Source of the DNA: Tannerella sp031551825
Lineage (GTDB): Bacteria > Bacteroidota > Bacteroidia > Bacteroidales > Tannerellaceae
Assembly: GCA_031551825.1 (NCBI GenBank)
Contig: JAVBNB010000052.1
Location: forward strand, 65,969 to 129,968
Direction: 5' to 3'
DNA length: 64,000 nucleotides
The notes below the pieces were generated by a model. It was given only the letters and a program-made list of their open reading frames with translations, had not been told where the DNA came from and ran no database searches. This document shows positions 8,353-17,756 of the stretch, piece by piece. A program made the position numbers and the translations under genes. Every line of letters starts with the position of its first letter. The stretch's first letter is position 1.

Positions 8353-10101
8353 ATGGAAAACAAGGAATTAATAGATGAGGTTAGAAAAAAGGCAGAAGCA
8401 TGGTTAGGTAAAGATTACGATGAAACGACACGTAATCAGGTACAAGCAATGTTGGATAACACCGATCCGACAGACCTGATAGAATCCTTCTACAAGGACC
8501 TCGAATTTGGAACCGGAGGCTTACGCGGTATAATGGGTGCAGGAACAAACCGCATGAACAAATATACCGTAGGAGCTGCAACACAGGGATTATCAAATTA
8601 CCTGAAAAAAGAATTTGCAAGTCTCCCTGAAATAAAAGTAGTTATCGGCTATGACTGCCGTAACAACAGTCGTGAATTCGCGAAAATTTCAGCTGATATA
8701 TTTTCTGCGAACGGCATAAAAGTCTATCTGTTTGAAGATCTGCGTCCAACACCGGAAATGTCTTATACTATACGTAAGCTTGGTTGTCAGAGTGGTATCA
8801 TACTGACAGCATCACACAATCCGAAAGAATACAACGGGTACAAGGCGTATTGGGATGATGGTGCGCAAATGATCGCGCCGCACGATAAGAATACAATCGC
8901 GGAAGTAAACAAAATACGCACTGCAGCGGAAATAGATTTCAATGGAAATAAAAAACTCATTGAAATTATAGGCGAAGAAATAGATAATGCATACATCAAT
9001 GAACTGAAAAAGATATCGTTATCACCGGATGTCATATCACGACATCACGACATTAAAATTGTTTACACTCCTATTCACGGCACGGGAGTACACATCGTAC
9101 CCGCAGCAATGAAAAATTTTGGATTTACCAACATTATCAACGTTCCCGAACAGGATGTGGTGAGCGGAGATTTTCCGACTGTCATATCACCCAATCCGGA
9201 AGAACCGGCTGCTATGGCTATGGCTGTGGAAAAAGCAAAAGAAACAGACGCGGAACTCGTTCTCGCATCGGATCCCGACGCGGATCGTATGGGTGCAGCT
9301 GTGAAAAACAACGAAGGTGAGTGGGTTCTTTTAAACGGCAATCAGACCGCAATCTTATTCATTTACTACCTGATAACAAGATGGAAAGAGCTCGGACGTC
9401 TTACCGGAAAAGAATACATCGTTAAAACGATCGTAACCACCGAAACGATACGCGCCATCGCCGAAAAAAACGAAGTAGCTTATTACGATGTATATACAGG
9501 TTTCAAATGGATTGCCGACATTATGCGTAAGAACGAAGGCAAAAAAATATATATCGGGGGAGGCGAAGAAAGTTACGGTTTTCTATGCGAAGACTTCGTT
9601 CGTGACAAAGACGCCGTTTCTTCTTGTTGCATCATGGCCGAAATCGCCGCATGGGCTAAAGACCAGGGATTAACCGTATTCGGGTTATTGAACCGGATAT
9701 ACGCAGAATACGGATATTCGAAAGAAGTCGGAATCTCAGTAGTTAAAAAAGGAAAGAGTGGCGCCGAAGAAATTGAAGCGATGATGAAAAATTACCGTAA
9801 CAATCCGCTATTTGAAATCGCAGGTTCCAAAGTAACCATGACTTACGATTACGCGTCTCTTAAAGGCCATAGTTTTACAGAAAATGAAGATTTTTCTCTG
9901 AACATGCCCACTACGTCAAACGTACTTCAATACTATACCGAAGACGGCACAAAAGTATCTATCCGTCCTTCCGGAACAGAGCCTAAAATCAAGTTCTATG
10001 TTGAGGTACATGAACCCGTAAAATCGGTTCAGGATATTCCCGATGCTGAAAAAGCAGCAATGGAAAAAATTGAAAAGATAAAAGAATCGCTGGGGATCTG
10101 A
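8353..10101 (+). CDS. Phospho-sugar mutase (phosphoglucomutase/phosphomannomutase)
   Basis: A 582-residue alpha-D-phosphohexomutase of the large (PGM2/PgcA-like) type that interconverts hexose 1- and 6-phosphates, linking glycolysis to nucleotide-sugar and glycogen synthesis. The four hallmark loops are visible: LTASHNPKEYNGYK with phospho-Ser S154; DPDADRMG with the Mg-binding Asps 307, 309 and 311; GGGEESYGF for sugar specificity (about residue 400); and RPSGTEPKIKFY for the phosphate (about 540). The length suits glucose or mannose 1-phosphate mutases; specificity cannot be settled from sequence alone. It converges on the NAD(P)HX repair gene with only 4 bp between stops. Confidence 0.93.
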   Translation: MENKELIDEVRKKAEAWLGKDYDETTRNQVQAMLDNTDPTDLIESFYKDLEFGTGGLRGIMGAGTNRMNKYTVGAATQGLSNYLKKEFASLPEIKVVIGYDCRNNSREFAKISADIFSANGIKVYLFEDLRPTPEMSYTIRKLGCQSGIILTASHNPKEYNGYKAYWDDGAQMIAPHDKNTIAEVNKIRTAAEIDFNGNKKLIEIIGEEIDNAYINELKKISLSPDVISRHHDIKIVYTPIHGTGVHIVPAAMKNFGFTNIINVPEQDVVSGDFPTVISPNPEEPAAMAMAVEKAKETDAELVLASDPDADRMGAAVKNNEGEWVLLNGNQTAILFIYYLITRWKELGRLTGKEYIVKTIVTTETIRAIAEKNEVAYYDVYTGFKWIADIMRKNEGKKIYIGGGEESYGFLCEDFVRDKDAVSSCCIMAEIAAWAKDQGLTVFGLLNRIYAEYGYSKEVGISVVKKGKSGAEEIEAMMKNYRNNPLFEIAGSKVTMTYDYASLKGHSFTENEDFSLNMPTTSNVLQYYTEDGTKVSIRPSGTEPKIKFYVEVHEPVKSVQDIPDAEKAAMEKIEKIKESLGI

Positions 10102-10105
10102 TAAA

Positions 10106-11644
10106 TCAATCCGACAGATACGACATCGCGTCGTGCATCTGTTTAAATGCTGTCCCCAACATTTGTACAATATCGCCGGCAATCATGCTCTCCTCCGAAA
10201 GGTTGGCTGCAGCAAGGTTTCCGGCGATTCCATGAAGATACACACCGATCACCGAAGCTTCCTCCGGACGATATCCCTGTGCGAGCAAACCCAAAAGAAT
10301 TCCGGTTAATACATCACCGCTGCCGGCCGTAGCCATTCCCGGATTTCCGGATGTATTGAAAAACACCTTTCCTGTTGGTGTACATACTGCCGTATAGGCC
10401 CCCTTTAATACAATACATATCTTTCGTTCCACAGCGATAGAACGGGCTTTTTGCATCCGTTCATAAGCATTCTCGCTTGCCCCCGCGAGACGGTCAAATT
10501 CTCCGGGATGGGGTGTAATAATCGTACCTTCAGGTAAATGATGCAACAACTCACTGTTTTCCGCAATAATATTCAGGGCATCGGCATCTATAACTAACGG
10601 TTTAGCATTTACCGTATTCAGGAGTTCTTCAAGGAGTTCTTTCGTCCTGTTCTCTTTCCCAATACCGGGGCCGATCCCTATAGCGTCATATTTCGAAATA
10701 CTCGTCAATCCTGTCACATAATCAGCATTCTTATCCATTTCAATCATCACTTCCGGTATAGACGCTTGCATAATAACCTCTCCGCGTCCCGGCAAATGTA
10801 CAGTTAAAAGTCCCGCTCCACTACGCATACAACCCTTCGCCGCTAATACCGCAGCGCCCATTTTACCTACACTTCCGGCGACAAGAAGCGCATGGCCGAA
10901 ATCGCCTTTATGCGCGAAACGTTCACGTGTACTTATCAACGAGGCGATGTCATCATCCGTAATAAGTCCGTAAGGTGTTTTGGTTTTAAGCAACGCATCC
11001 GGATGAAGCCCGATAGGAAGAACTTTCCACTCCCCTACAAAAACCGCATTTTCCGGTAATAAAAATGATAACTTGGGAAATTCAAAAGTAAGCGTCAGAT
11101 CCGCCTGAATAATATGCTGGAAATTGTTATTTTTATTATCCTCTCCGAACAAACCGGAAGGTATATCGATTGATACGACCGTAGATTCCGAATGATTTAT
11201 ATAATCCACAATTTTCGCGAATCCCCCTTCAAGCGGACGATTCAGTCCCGAACCAAAAAGTCCGTCAATAATAATATCCTGTGGCTCTAATTTGGGAGGT
11301 ACAAATGAAGAAGCGACTTCCACAAACTGTTTTCCTTCGTTCCGGACACGCCTCTTGTTCACTTCACAGTCTTCCGAAAGCATATTCGACGGATTAATCA
11401 GGTAAGTCAACACATTATAGCCTTTTTCGATCAGCATTCTGGCTACAGCCAAAGCATCCGCTCCGTTATTACCCTGACCGGCAAAAACATATATACGGTT
11501 CTGGCGTGATGCATATCTGCGACAAAATTCATTTACAAAAACAGATGATGCACGCTCTACCAGGTCAATTGAGTCGATCGGCTCATTTTCTATTGTATAT
11601 TTATCTATTTCCTTAATCTTAGCCGTTTCAAATAACTTCTTCAT
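10106..11644 (-). CDS. nnrD/nnrE (YjeF-type fusion): Bifunctional NAD(P)H-hydrate epimerase / ADP-dependent NAD(P)H-hydrate dehydratase
   Basis: A 512-residue YjeF-type fusion that repairs hydrated NADH and NADPH. The N-terminal epimerase domain (about 1-215) has AGQGNNGADALAVARML and IIDGLFGSGLNRPLEGG. The C-terminal ribokinase-fold dehydratase (about 225-505) has GHALLVAGSVGKMGAAVL, IGIGPGIGKE, GTIITPHPGEFDRLAG and TAGSGDVLTGILLGLLAQG, the ADP/NADHX site. Both halves look intact. Its promoter region contains a strong TTTG-N20-TATATTTG promoter and an 18-bp perfect inverted repeat nearly identical to one upstream of hpt, which suggests shared control. The start ATG at 11644 lies 18 bp from the -7 box. 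Confidence 0.95.
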   Translation of the reverse strand: MKKLFETAKIKEIDKYTIENEPIDSIDLVERASSVFVNEFCRRYASRQNRIYVFAGQGNNGADALAVARMLIEKGYNVLTYLINPSNMLSEDCEVNKRRVRNEGKQFVEVASSFVPPKLEPQDIIIDGLFGSGLNRPLEGGFAKIVDYINHSESTVVSIDIPSGLFGEDNKNNNFQHIIQADLTLTFEFPKLSFLLPENAVFVGEWKVLPIGLHPDALLKTKTPYGLITDDDIASLISTRERFAHKGDFGHALLVAGSVGKMGAAVLAAKGCMRSGAGLLTVHLPGRGEVIMQASIPEVMIEMDKNADYVTGLTSISKYDAIGIGPGIGKENRTKELLEELLNTVNAKPLVIDADALNIIAENSELLHHLPEGTIITPHPGEFDRLAGASENAYERMQKARSIAVERKICIVLKGAYTAVCTPTGKVFFNTSGNPGMATAGSGDVLTGILLGLLAQGYRPEEASVIGVYLHGIAGNLAAANLSEESMIAGDIVQMLGTAFKQMHDAMSYLSD

Positions 11645-11662
11645 TGTCTATTAATTTTCTGA

Positions 11663-11721
11663 CAAATATAGTGCAAATCGAATGCAATGGCAAAAGAAAA
11701 TGTATTTTCTTTTGCCATTGC
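11663..11721 (-). promoter_or_regulatory. 59-bp palindrome-promoter element, copy A
   Basis: The palindrome at 11684-11721 has arms GCAATGGCAAAAGAAAAT (11684-11701) and the exact reverse complement (11704-11721) around two bases. On the minus strand the distal arm contains the -33 TTTG (11691-11694), followed after 20 bp by the -7 box TATATTTG (11663-11670). The same 59-bp block, with 7 substitutions and no gaps, lies at 17676-17734 in front of hpt. Because the palindrome overlaps the -33 element, it is well placed to be a repressor operator. Confidence 0.75.
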
Positions 11722-11934
11722 TGAGATGCAGCCTATATTCAGCGATAGCTAAATTGTGTAAGTTGAGAGTAATCAAAATATAATGCGCCTCCGTTTGTTA
11801 AAAAAACAAAAGAAAAGAAAATAACTCAACTATTACTGTGATAAGTTGTAACAAAAAGAGACATTTGTCGTCTAATAAAAGACATTTAAACACAAAACAG
11901 AACCAAAACTTTCTTCCATTTAATATAAAAGCGA
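11722..11934. other. Intergenic region upstream of the exporter operon
   Basis: About 210 bp of AT-rich DNA separate the palindromic element from the ABC transporter ATG. No clear TAnnTTTG promoter facing the exporter was found. A short palindromic GACA-TT-TGTC lies near 11861-11870, with a second GACATTT just downstream, close to where a promoter might be. I see no gene here. Confidence 0.3.
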
Positions 11935-12606
11935 ATGATTATAACACTAAGAGGCATTAACAAGACATACAATAACGGTGCTCCGTTACATGTTCTGAAA
12001 GGAATTGACCTCGATATAAAAAGAGGGGAAATGGTCTCCATTATGGGAGCGTCGGGTTCGGGAAAAAGTACATTGCTTAATATATTAGGCATCTTAGACA
12101 CGTATGATTCCGGCGAATATTGTCTTAATAATCAGTTGATAAAAGATCTCAGTGAAAGCCGCGCGGCAGAACTACGCAACAAAATGATTGGTTTTATTTT
12201 CCAGTCATTCAATCTTATATCATTCAAAAATGCGATGGAAAATGTCGCATTACCCCTTTATTATCAGGGAGTATCGCGCAAAAAGAGAAACGCGCTCGCG
12301 ATGGAATACTTAGATAAAGTCGGATTAAAAGACTGGGCGGAACACATGCCCAACGAAATGTCAGGAGGACAGAAGCAACGTGTGGCAATAGCAAGGGCGT
12401 TGATCACCCAGCCGCAGATTATATTGGCAGACGAACCAACGGGCGCGCTCGACAGTAAAACGACAGTAGAAGTGATGAATTTGTTACGCGAAGTAAATCA
12501 AACAGGAATGTCAATGATCATTGTAACACATGAAAGTTCTGTTGCCGAAGCGACAAACCGTATCATACATGTTAAAGACGGAATCATAGAAAAAGACGAT
12601 GTTTGA
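11935..12606 (+). CDS. ABC transporter ATP-binding protein (MacB/LolD-like)
   Basis: A 223-residue ATPase subunit. Walker A is GASGSGKST (38-46), the Q-loop lies in FQSFNLI, the signature is MSGGQKQRVAIARAL, Walker B with the catalytic Glu is ILADEPTGALD, and the switch His lies in VTHE. The sequence groups with the MacB/LolD/FtsE class, which powers mechanotransmission-type permeases. It overlaps the first permease by 8 bp. With two FtsX-like permeases, a membrane-fusion protein and a TolC-like channel it makes a tripartite exporter. In such systems the cargo may be an antibiotic, lipid or peptide; it cannot be named from sequence. Confidence 0.93.
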   Translation: MIITLRGINKTYNNGAPLHVLKGIDLDIKRGEMVSIMGASGSGKSTLLNILGILDTYDSGEYCLNNQLIKDLSESRAAELRNKMIGFIFQSFNLISFKNAMENVALPLYYQGVSRKKRNALAMEYLDKVGLKDWAEHMPNEMSGGQKQRVAIARALITQPQIILADEPTGALDSKTTVEVMNLLREVNQTGMSMIIVTHESSVAEATNRIIHVKDGIIEKDDV

Positions 12607-13876
12607 TTTTGACAATTTACGGGAAATATGGAGTACGATGAAGAAAAACAAACTTCGTACTTTTCTGACAGGCCTTTCGGTCGCCTGGGGTATTTTCATG
12701 CTTGTTGTCCTGCTGGGAGCAAGCAACGGACTGCGCAACGGCATTATGTATAATTTTCGCGATATGGCAGACAACCGCATTGAGATGTGGCCGCGCTGGA
12801 CTTCGAAACCATGGAAAGGAATGCGGGCAAGCAGAAGGCTCGTTTTCAAAGATGAAGACTACTACATGTTAAAACGTGAACATCCGGAAATCGTATTATG
12901 CTCCGCGACAGTGAATCACAGCGATACGCTTACTTACGACAAAGAGTATTTCACCGGAGAAACCAACGGAGTGTTTCCCGATCACGCGTTGATCAATTTC
13001 GTCCAATTTTATCCCGGGAAAGGACGATTTATAAATGACACCGATATACGCGACAAACGCAAAGTCATTGTTCTAAGTCCGCGCATGGCGGAAGTCCTGT
13101 TCCATGACAAAAATCCGCTTGGGGAATATGTACGTTGCGGACATATCATGTTTCAGGTCGTTGGTATATATCATGACAAGAATATGAGTAACAACTCTCC
13201 GGCCTATATTCCATTTTCGACAGCGCAGTTATTATATAATAAAGGACGCGGATTCTACAATCTGTCTTTCACGGCCAAAGGAGTGACCACCGAAGAAGAA
13301 AATGAGGCGTTTGAACAACGCCTGCGCGCGAGTTTAGCAAAAAGCCACAAATTCGACCCTACGGATAAATCGGCAATCGGGATGTGGAACACAGGAAACC
13401 AAATGCGCATATTCAATAATATGACAGGAGGCATTATCTTATTCATCTGGATTGTCGGAATCAGTACATTAATGGCCGGTATCGTCGGAGTTAGCAACAT
13501 TATGCTCGTGACGGTACGCGAACGAACGCGTGAAATCGGAATACGTAAAGCGATCGGTGCAAAACCCTCATCGATACTTAAACCGATTATTATCGAATCC
13601 ATTCTGATTACAGCCGCGTTCGGATATATCGGAATGGTTACGGGTATCGGGGTGGTAGAAGTCTTCAATTACGGCATGACCACGTTAGGAGCCAATGATG
13701 CGCCTGCAGGCGGAAATCCCGGTGAAGACTTTACATTGTTCCGTAATCCTTCAGTCAGCCTTAGCATTGCTGTTTCAGCTACCATAATACTAATAATCGC
13801 AGGAGTTTTCGCAGGATACTTCCCGGCACGGAAAGCGACAAAAATATCTGCGATAGAAGCAATGAGAGCAGAATAA
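12599..13876 (+). CDS. ABC transporter permease, MacB/FtsX-type (first)
   Basis: A 425-residue permease of the four-helix MacB fold: one N-terminal transmembrane helix (about 21-41, TFLTGLSVAWGIFMLVVLLG), a large periplasmic domain (about 50-280), then three C-terminal helices including GIILFIWIVGISTLMAGIVG and the conserved ISNIMLVTVRERTREIGIRKAIGA coupling loop. It ends in AGYFPARKATKISAIEAMRAE, standard for the family. The start overlaps the ATPase gene by 8 bp, indicating translational coupling. The paralogous second permease lies 22 bp downstream, so the working unit is probably a heterodimer. Confidence 0.93.
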   Translation: MFDFDNLREIWSTMKKNKLRTFLTGLSVAWGIFMLVVLLGASNGLRNGIMYNFRDMADNRIEMWPRWTSKPWKGMRASRRLVFKDEDYYMLKREHPEIVLCSATVNHSDTLTYDKEYFTGETNGVFPDHALINFVQFYPGKGRFINDTDIRDKRKVIVLSPRMAEVLFHDKNPLGEYVRCGHIMFQVVGIYHDKNMSNNSPAYIPFSTAQLLYNKGRGFYNLSFTAKGVTTEEENEAFEQRLRASLAKSHKFDPTDKSAIGMWNTGNQMRIFNNMTGGIILFIWIVGISTLMAGIVGVSNIMLVTVRERTREIGIRKAIGAKPSSILKPIIIESILITAAFGYIGMVTGIGVVEVFNYGMTTLGANDAPAGGNPGEDFTLFRNPSVSLSIAVSATIILIIAGVFAGYFPARKATKISAIEAMRAE

Positions 13877-13898
13877 ACAGAAAAACAGGCAATATATT

Positions 13899-15158
13899 AT
13901 GTTTGACGCAGACAGATGGATAGAAATATGGGTAACGATAACCCGCAACAAGACACGAAGCCTTCTTACATGCTTCGGCGTGTTTTGGGGAATTCTTATG
14001 CTTGTAATTCTTCTCGGTTCGGGTACCGGATTAAAAAACGCCATATATAAAGATGTCGATGGTTTTGCGACTAACTCTCTGTTCTTCCAAGCGGATCGCA
14101 CAAGTGAACCTTACCGCGGTTTTAACAAAGGACGCTACTGGAATATGCGTAATCGTGATGTGGAAATGATCCAGCGTGAAGTAAAAGGCATAGATGCCAT
14201 ATCTCCGATTATTTGGGGTAACCGCTCCGATAAAAATATCGCTTACGGACAAGTTGCCGGTACATATACCGTGAAAGGAGTCTTTCCCGATTATTTCCAG
14301 ATAGAAAAACAAGAACTTCACTTCGGCCGCCTGTTGAACGAAATAGACCTCCGCGAACGGCGCAAAGTTTGCCTGATCGGCACGCGAATTTGCGAAGAAT
14401 TATTCAAGAATGAGGATCCATGTGGTAAATACGTACGAGTGAATGGATTATATTATCAGGTAGTCGGTGTTGTCAAACAGATTGCTACCGGCCTTAATAT
14501 TGGAGGCCGCGGGGAATCGACTGTCTTCTTACCATTCAACACCATGCAACAAACGCTTAATCAGGGAGATATCCTGCACTTCCTCTGTGTAAGTGTCATT
14601 CCGGGACATCGGATACAACAAGCAATCGACGATATCACCGATATCCTTAAAAGCCAGAATGAAATATCACCGACAGATCCGCAGGCTGTAAGCGTCATGA
14701 ATATAGCTGCGCAGTTCAGTATGTTTGAAAACCTTTTCGCAGGAATTGATTTTTTAGTCTGGTTTGTAGGATTAGGCACATTAATTTCCGGAATTATCGG
14801 TATCAGTAACATTATGATGGTAACAGTAAAGGAGCGTACACGTGAAATCGGTGTACGCCGCGCGATCGGCGCCAAGCCGTGGAGTATCATATCACAAGTA
14901 ATGAGCGAAAGCCTTGTACTTACCGCCATGGCTGGTTTACTTGGCTTAAGCGCGGGTGTTTTCTTGCTGGACATAGTAGACAAAGTACTATCCATGCAGC
15001 CGCAGTCTGGAGGTATCATGATCCTCCATCCCGGAGTAAATATCGGCGCTGCAGTCGCCGCAACCATTGTACTGCTGATATGTGGCATGCTCGCCGGACT
15101 TATTCCGGCATGGCGAGCCATGCAGATCAAAGCTATTGACGCGATCAGGGAGGAGTAA
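13899..15158 (+). CDS. ABC transporter permease, MacB/FtsX-type (second)
   Basis: A 419-residue paralogue of the preceding permease with the same layout: first helix LTCFGVFWGILMLVILLGS (about 26-44), a periplasmic domain, three C-terminal helices, the coupling loop IMMVTVKERTREIGVRRAIG and the tail AGLIPAWRAMQIKAIDAIRE. The two permeases are clearly related but diverged, as expected for an old tandem duplication giving an obligate heterodimer. The adaptor gene begins 31 bp downstream. Confidence 0.93.
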   Translation: MFDADRWIEIWVTITRNKTRSLLTCFGVFWGILMLVILLGSGTGLKNAIYKDVDGFATNSLFFQADRTSEPYRGFNKGRYWNMRNRDVEMIQREVKGIDAISPIIWGNRSDKNIAYGQVAGTYTVKGVFPDYFQIEKQELHFGRLLNEIDLRERRKVCLIGTRICEELFKNEDPCGKYVRVNGLYYQVVGVVKQIATGLNIGGRGESTVFLPFNTMQQTLNQGDILHFLCVSVIPGHRIQQAIDDITDILKSQNEISPTDPQAVSVMNIAAQFSMFENLFAGIDFLVWFVGLGTLISGIIGISNIMMVTVKERTREIGVRRAIGAKPWSIISQVMSESLVLTAMAGLLGLSAGVFLLDIVDKVLSMQPQSGGIMILHPGVNIGAAVAATIVLLICGMLAGLIPAWRAMQIKAIDAIREE

Positions 15159-15189
15159 TCGGTATAGAAATAATTAAACATATAATAAG

Positions 15190-16308
15190 ATGAAAAATCG
15201 AACAGTAAAAAAAATTATGCGGATTATCCTGCTTTCGCTTTTAGGCCTGGCAGTATTGGGTACATTCTTTTTCTTATGGAAAAAAGCACAGCCCGTAGAA
15301 ACTGTTTATGAAATTATTAATCCGGAACAGGGTACTATAGAAACCAAAACTGTGGCCACAGGCAATGTGGAGCCTCGTTATGAAATTCTTATCAAACCAC
15401 AGATTTCAGGTATCATCTCGGAACTCCTGAAAGAAGCCGGGCAACATGTAACATCCGGAGAAATCATCGCAAAGGTTAAAGTGATCCCCGAAATGGTTCA
15501 GCTTAACAGCGCCGAATCACGTGTTAATGTTGCCAATATAACGCTCAAACAGATAGAGAACACCTTCAAGCGCGATGAACAATTGTTTAATCAGGGAATT
15601 ATGACTGCCGAGGAGCATGACCTCTCAAAAGCAAACTACCTCAAAGCGAAAGAAGAGCTCAGCAACGCGCAAAGCGCCTTAGAAATTGTACGCGACGGGA
15701 TTGCCAAAAATTCAACTGTAGCCAGCACGACACAGATACGAAGCACCATCACAGGTATGATACTAAACATCCCTGTTGAAGTAGGAAATTCCGTTATACA
15801 AACCAATAACTTTAACGAAGGAACGACAATCGCGTCCGTAGCAGATATGAATGATATGATATTCAAAGGCTATGTGGATGAAACAGAGATAGGCCGTATA
15901 AGAGAAGGCATGCCGATAAAACTTACTATCGGAGCGATAGAAAGCCAGACATTCGATGCCGTACTCGAATATGTATCACCCAAAGGCGAAGAAAAAAGCG
16001 GAGCGATCCAATTCGAAATCAAAGCTGCCGTGACAATCCCCGACAGTGTATTTATACGGGCCGGATACAGTGCCAATGCAGAAATTGTACTTAAGCGAGC
16101 TGAAGACGTAATAACCATACCGGAAAGTACAGTCACATTCAACGGCGATTCCGCTTTCGTCCAACTATTGAAACAGGAAAGTCCCAAACAGATTTTTGAG
16201 AAACATGCGATAAAAACCGGCTTAAGCGATGGTATAAAAATAGAAGTTAAAGAAGGACTTACAAACGAGAACAAAATACGTGGCGCCGTTATTAATAAAG
16301 ACAAGTAA
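15190..16308 (+). CDS. Periplasmic adaptor (HlyD/MacA family membrane-fusion protein)
   Basis: A 372-residue membrane-fusion protein. One N-terminal helix (about 9-28) anchors it in the inner membrane. The barrel-sandwich hybrid half-motifs are ETKTVATGNVEPRYEILIKP and, later, STITGMILNIPVEVGNSV, separated by an alpha-hairpin (about 105-170). A beta-barrel domain follows (FKGYVDETEIGRIREGMPIKL). These bridge the MacB-like permease and a TolC-like channel. Its place between the permeases and the channel gene (5-bp gap) fits this role exactly. Confidence 0.93.
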   Translation: MKNRTVKKIMRIILLSLLGLAVLGTFFFLWKKAQPVETVYEIINPEQGTIETKTVATGNVEPRYEILIKPQISGIISELLKEAGQHVTSGEIIAKVKVIPEMVQLNSAESRVNVANITLKQIENTFKRDEQLFNQGIMTAEEHDLSKANYLKAKEELSNAQSALEIVRDGIAKNSTVASTTQIRSTITGMILNIPVEVGNSVIQTNNFNEGTTIASVADMNDMIFKGYVDETEIGRIREGMPIKLTIGAIESQTFDAVLEYVSPKGEEKSGAIQFEIKAAVTIPDSVFIRAGYSANAEIVLKRAEDVITIPESTVTFNGDSAFVQLLKQESPKQIFEKHAIKTGLSDGIKIEVKEGLTNENKIRGAVINKDK

Positions 16309-16313
16309 AAATT

Positions 16314-17639
16314 ATGAAGATAAATATATTAACAGGGTGCCTCATTTTATTTTTCTCCTTGAATATACAAGCGCAACAATCCGGGAGAAACACCAAAATA
16401 TGGTCTTTGCAGGAATGTGTTGATTATGCCAATGAGCATAATCTGGAGATACAGATGCAACAGGTCAACATAGACAAACAAGGGGTGGCTCTCAATACTG
16501 CCCGGAATAAGCGTTTACCAAATCTTACGGCAAGTGCATCGCAGTCCTTTTCATTCGGACGCTCGGCTTCCGGTTATGACAACACATACCAGGACCGGAA
16601 TTCAAGTTCCACCCAATGGTCTGCCTCAACATCCGTACCGATTTTCACCGGTTTTATGATAAACAATGAGATCGCCGCATCCCAATTAGATCTGCAGGCT
16701 GTTACCGCAGAGCTCGAAAAAGCAAAGGAAAATATGGAAATAAATATCACATCCATGTACCTTCAGATATTATACAGCAAAGAGATCCTTGATATAGCCA
16801 ACAAACAGGCAGACTTAAGCCGTGAACAACTTGAGCGGACAAAAAAAATGTATGAAAACGGACGCGCGTCCGACGCACAGATCTATGAAGTGGAGGCACA
16901 GATCGCCAACGACGAGTTATCGGTTGTTCAGGCGGCTTCAGATCTTCAAATGGCCATACTTTCACTTACCCAAATGTTAGAGCTTCCGACACCTGAAGGA
17001 TTCGATGTGGAAGAGCCGGAAGAGATGGTTGATTTTCTCCTTGTACGTCAACCGGACGCTATTTACGAAACAGCATTAACCACACGCGCAGTTATACGCG
17101 TTGAAGAGCTGCGCCTCAAAAGCAATGAAAAATATATCAAAGTCGCGCAAAGCTCCTTCTATCCGACTCTATCTTTCGGCGCTGGCTATAGCAATAACTA
17201 TTACAAAATCAATGGTTATGACAATACCTCTTTTTCCGATCAGCTTAAAAATAACGGAAACGAATATTTCGGGCTCAATCTTAACATTCCCATTTTCAAT
17301 CGCTTCGCGACACGTAACAGTGTAAAAACGGCCCGGCTGAATATGCAACTGCAAGAACTACAATTAGAAAATTCTAAAAAGTCATTGTATAAAGAAATCC
17401 AACAGGCATATTACAACGCGACAACATCCGGCGAAAAATATAAATCGGCGGAAGTTGCCTATAAATCGGCAGAAAAATCATTCGGATACATGAAAGAAAA
17501 GCTTGACAATGGACGTGCAACCATGTATGAATACAACGATTCTAAAACCAGTATGACAAAAGCCCTATCCAATCGCACACAAGCGAAATACGATTTTATT
17601 TTGCGTAAAAAAATCCTGGAATTTTACGAACGACAGTAA
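16314..17639 (+). CDS. TolC-family outer-membrane efflux channel
   Basis: A 441-residue outer-membrane factor. Signal peptide to about residue 21 (SLNIQAQ). The duplicated TolC repeats are visible as two blocks of long amphipathic helices, with LQECVDYANEHNLEIQMQQV at the first repeat and FFGLNLNIPIF-type beta strands before the second helical pair; an NGRASDAQIYEVEAQIAND-type motif lies in the first and DNGRATMYEYNDSKTSM in the second. It is the last gene of the exporter operon. A fresh promoter for hpt begins soon after its stop. Confidence 0.93.
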   Translation: MKINILTGCLILFFSLNIQAQQSGRNTKIWSLQECVDYANEHNLEIQMQQVNIDKQGVALNTARNKRLPNLTASASQSFSFGRSASGYDNTYQDRNSSSTQWSASTSVPIFTGFMINNEIAASQLDLQAVTAELEKAKENMEINITSMYLQILYSKEILDIANKQADLSREQLERTKKMYENGRASDAQIYEVEAQIANDELSVVQAASDLQMAILSLTQMLELPTPEGFDVEEPEEMVDFLLVRQPDAIYETALTTRAVIRVEELRLKSNEKYIKVAQSSFYPTLSFGAGYSNNYYKINGYDNTSFSDQLKNNGNEYFGLNLNIPIFNRFATRNSVKTARLNMQLQELQLENSKKSLYKEIQQAYYNATTSGEKYKSAEVAYKSAEKSFGYMKEKLDNGRATMYEYNDSKTSMTKALSNRTQAKYDFILRKKILEFYERQ

Positions 17640-17675
17640 AAATACGATCTCTTTATCTTGTCAAACCGTAGCACG

Positions 17676-17734
17676 GCAATAGCGAAAGAAAATACATTTT
17701 CTCTTGCCAGTGCGTTCGATTTGCATTATCTTTG
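17676..17734 (+). promoter_or_regulatory. 59-bp palindrome-promoter element, copy B (hpt promoter)
   Basis: A second copy of the element found at 11663-11721: a slightly degenerate palindrome (arms GCAATAGCGAAAGAAAAT and ATTTTCTCTTGCCAGTGC), then the -7 box TATCTTTG at 17727-17734, 22 bp upstream of the hpt ATG. The conserved TTG in the distal arm sits at the -33 position. Fifty-two of 59 bases match copy A, while flanking sequence does not match. It also shows that the longer open frame upstream of the hpt ATG is not translated. Confidence 0.75.
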
Positions 17735-17756
17735 CCCTCTGATAAACGAAAACCGG

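Noticed and set aside
14561..15181. A 206-codon open frame on the minus strand
   Set aside because: Antisense to the second exporter permease, with Ile/Ser/Pro-rich shadow composition and no family motif.
17658..17756. An N-terminal extension of hpt by 33 codons
   Set aside because: The strong promoter element 17676-17734 lies inside this stretch, so it cannot be translated from that promoter; the ATG at 17757 gives the normal protein length.
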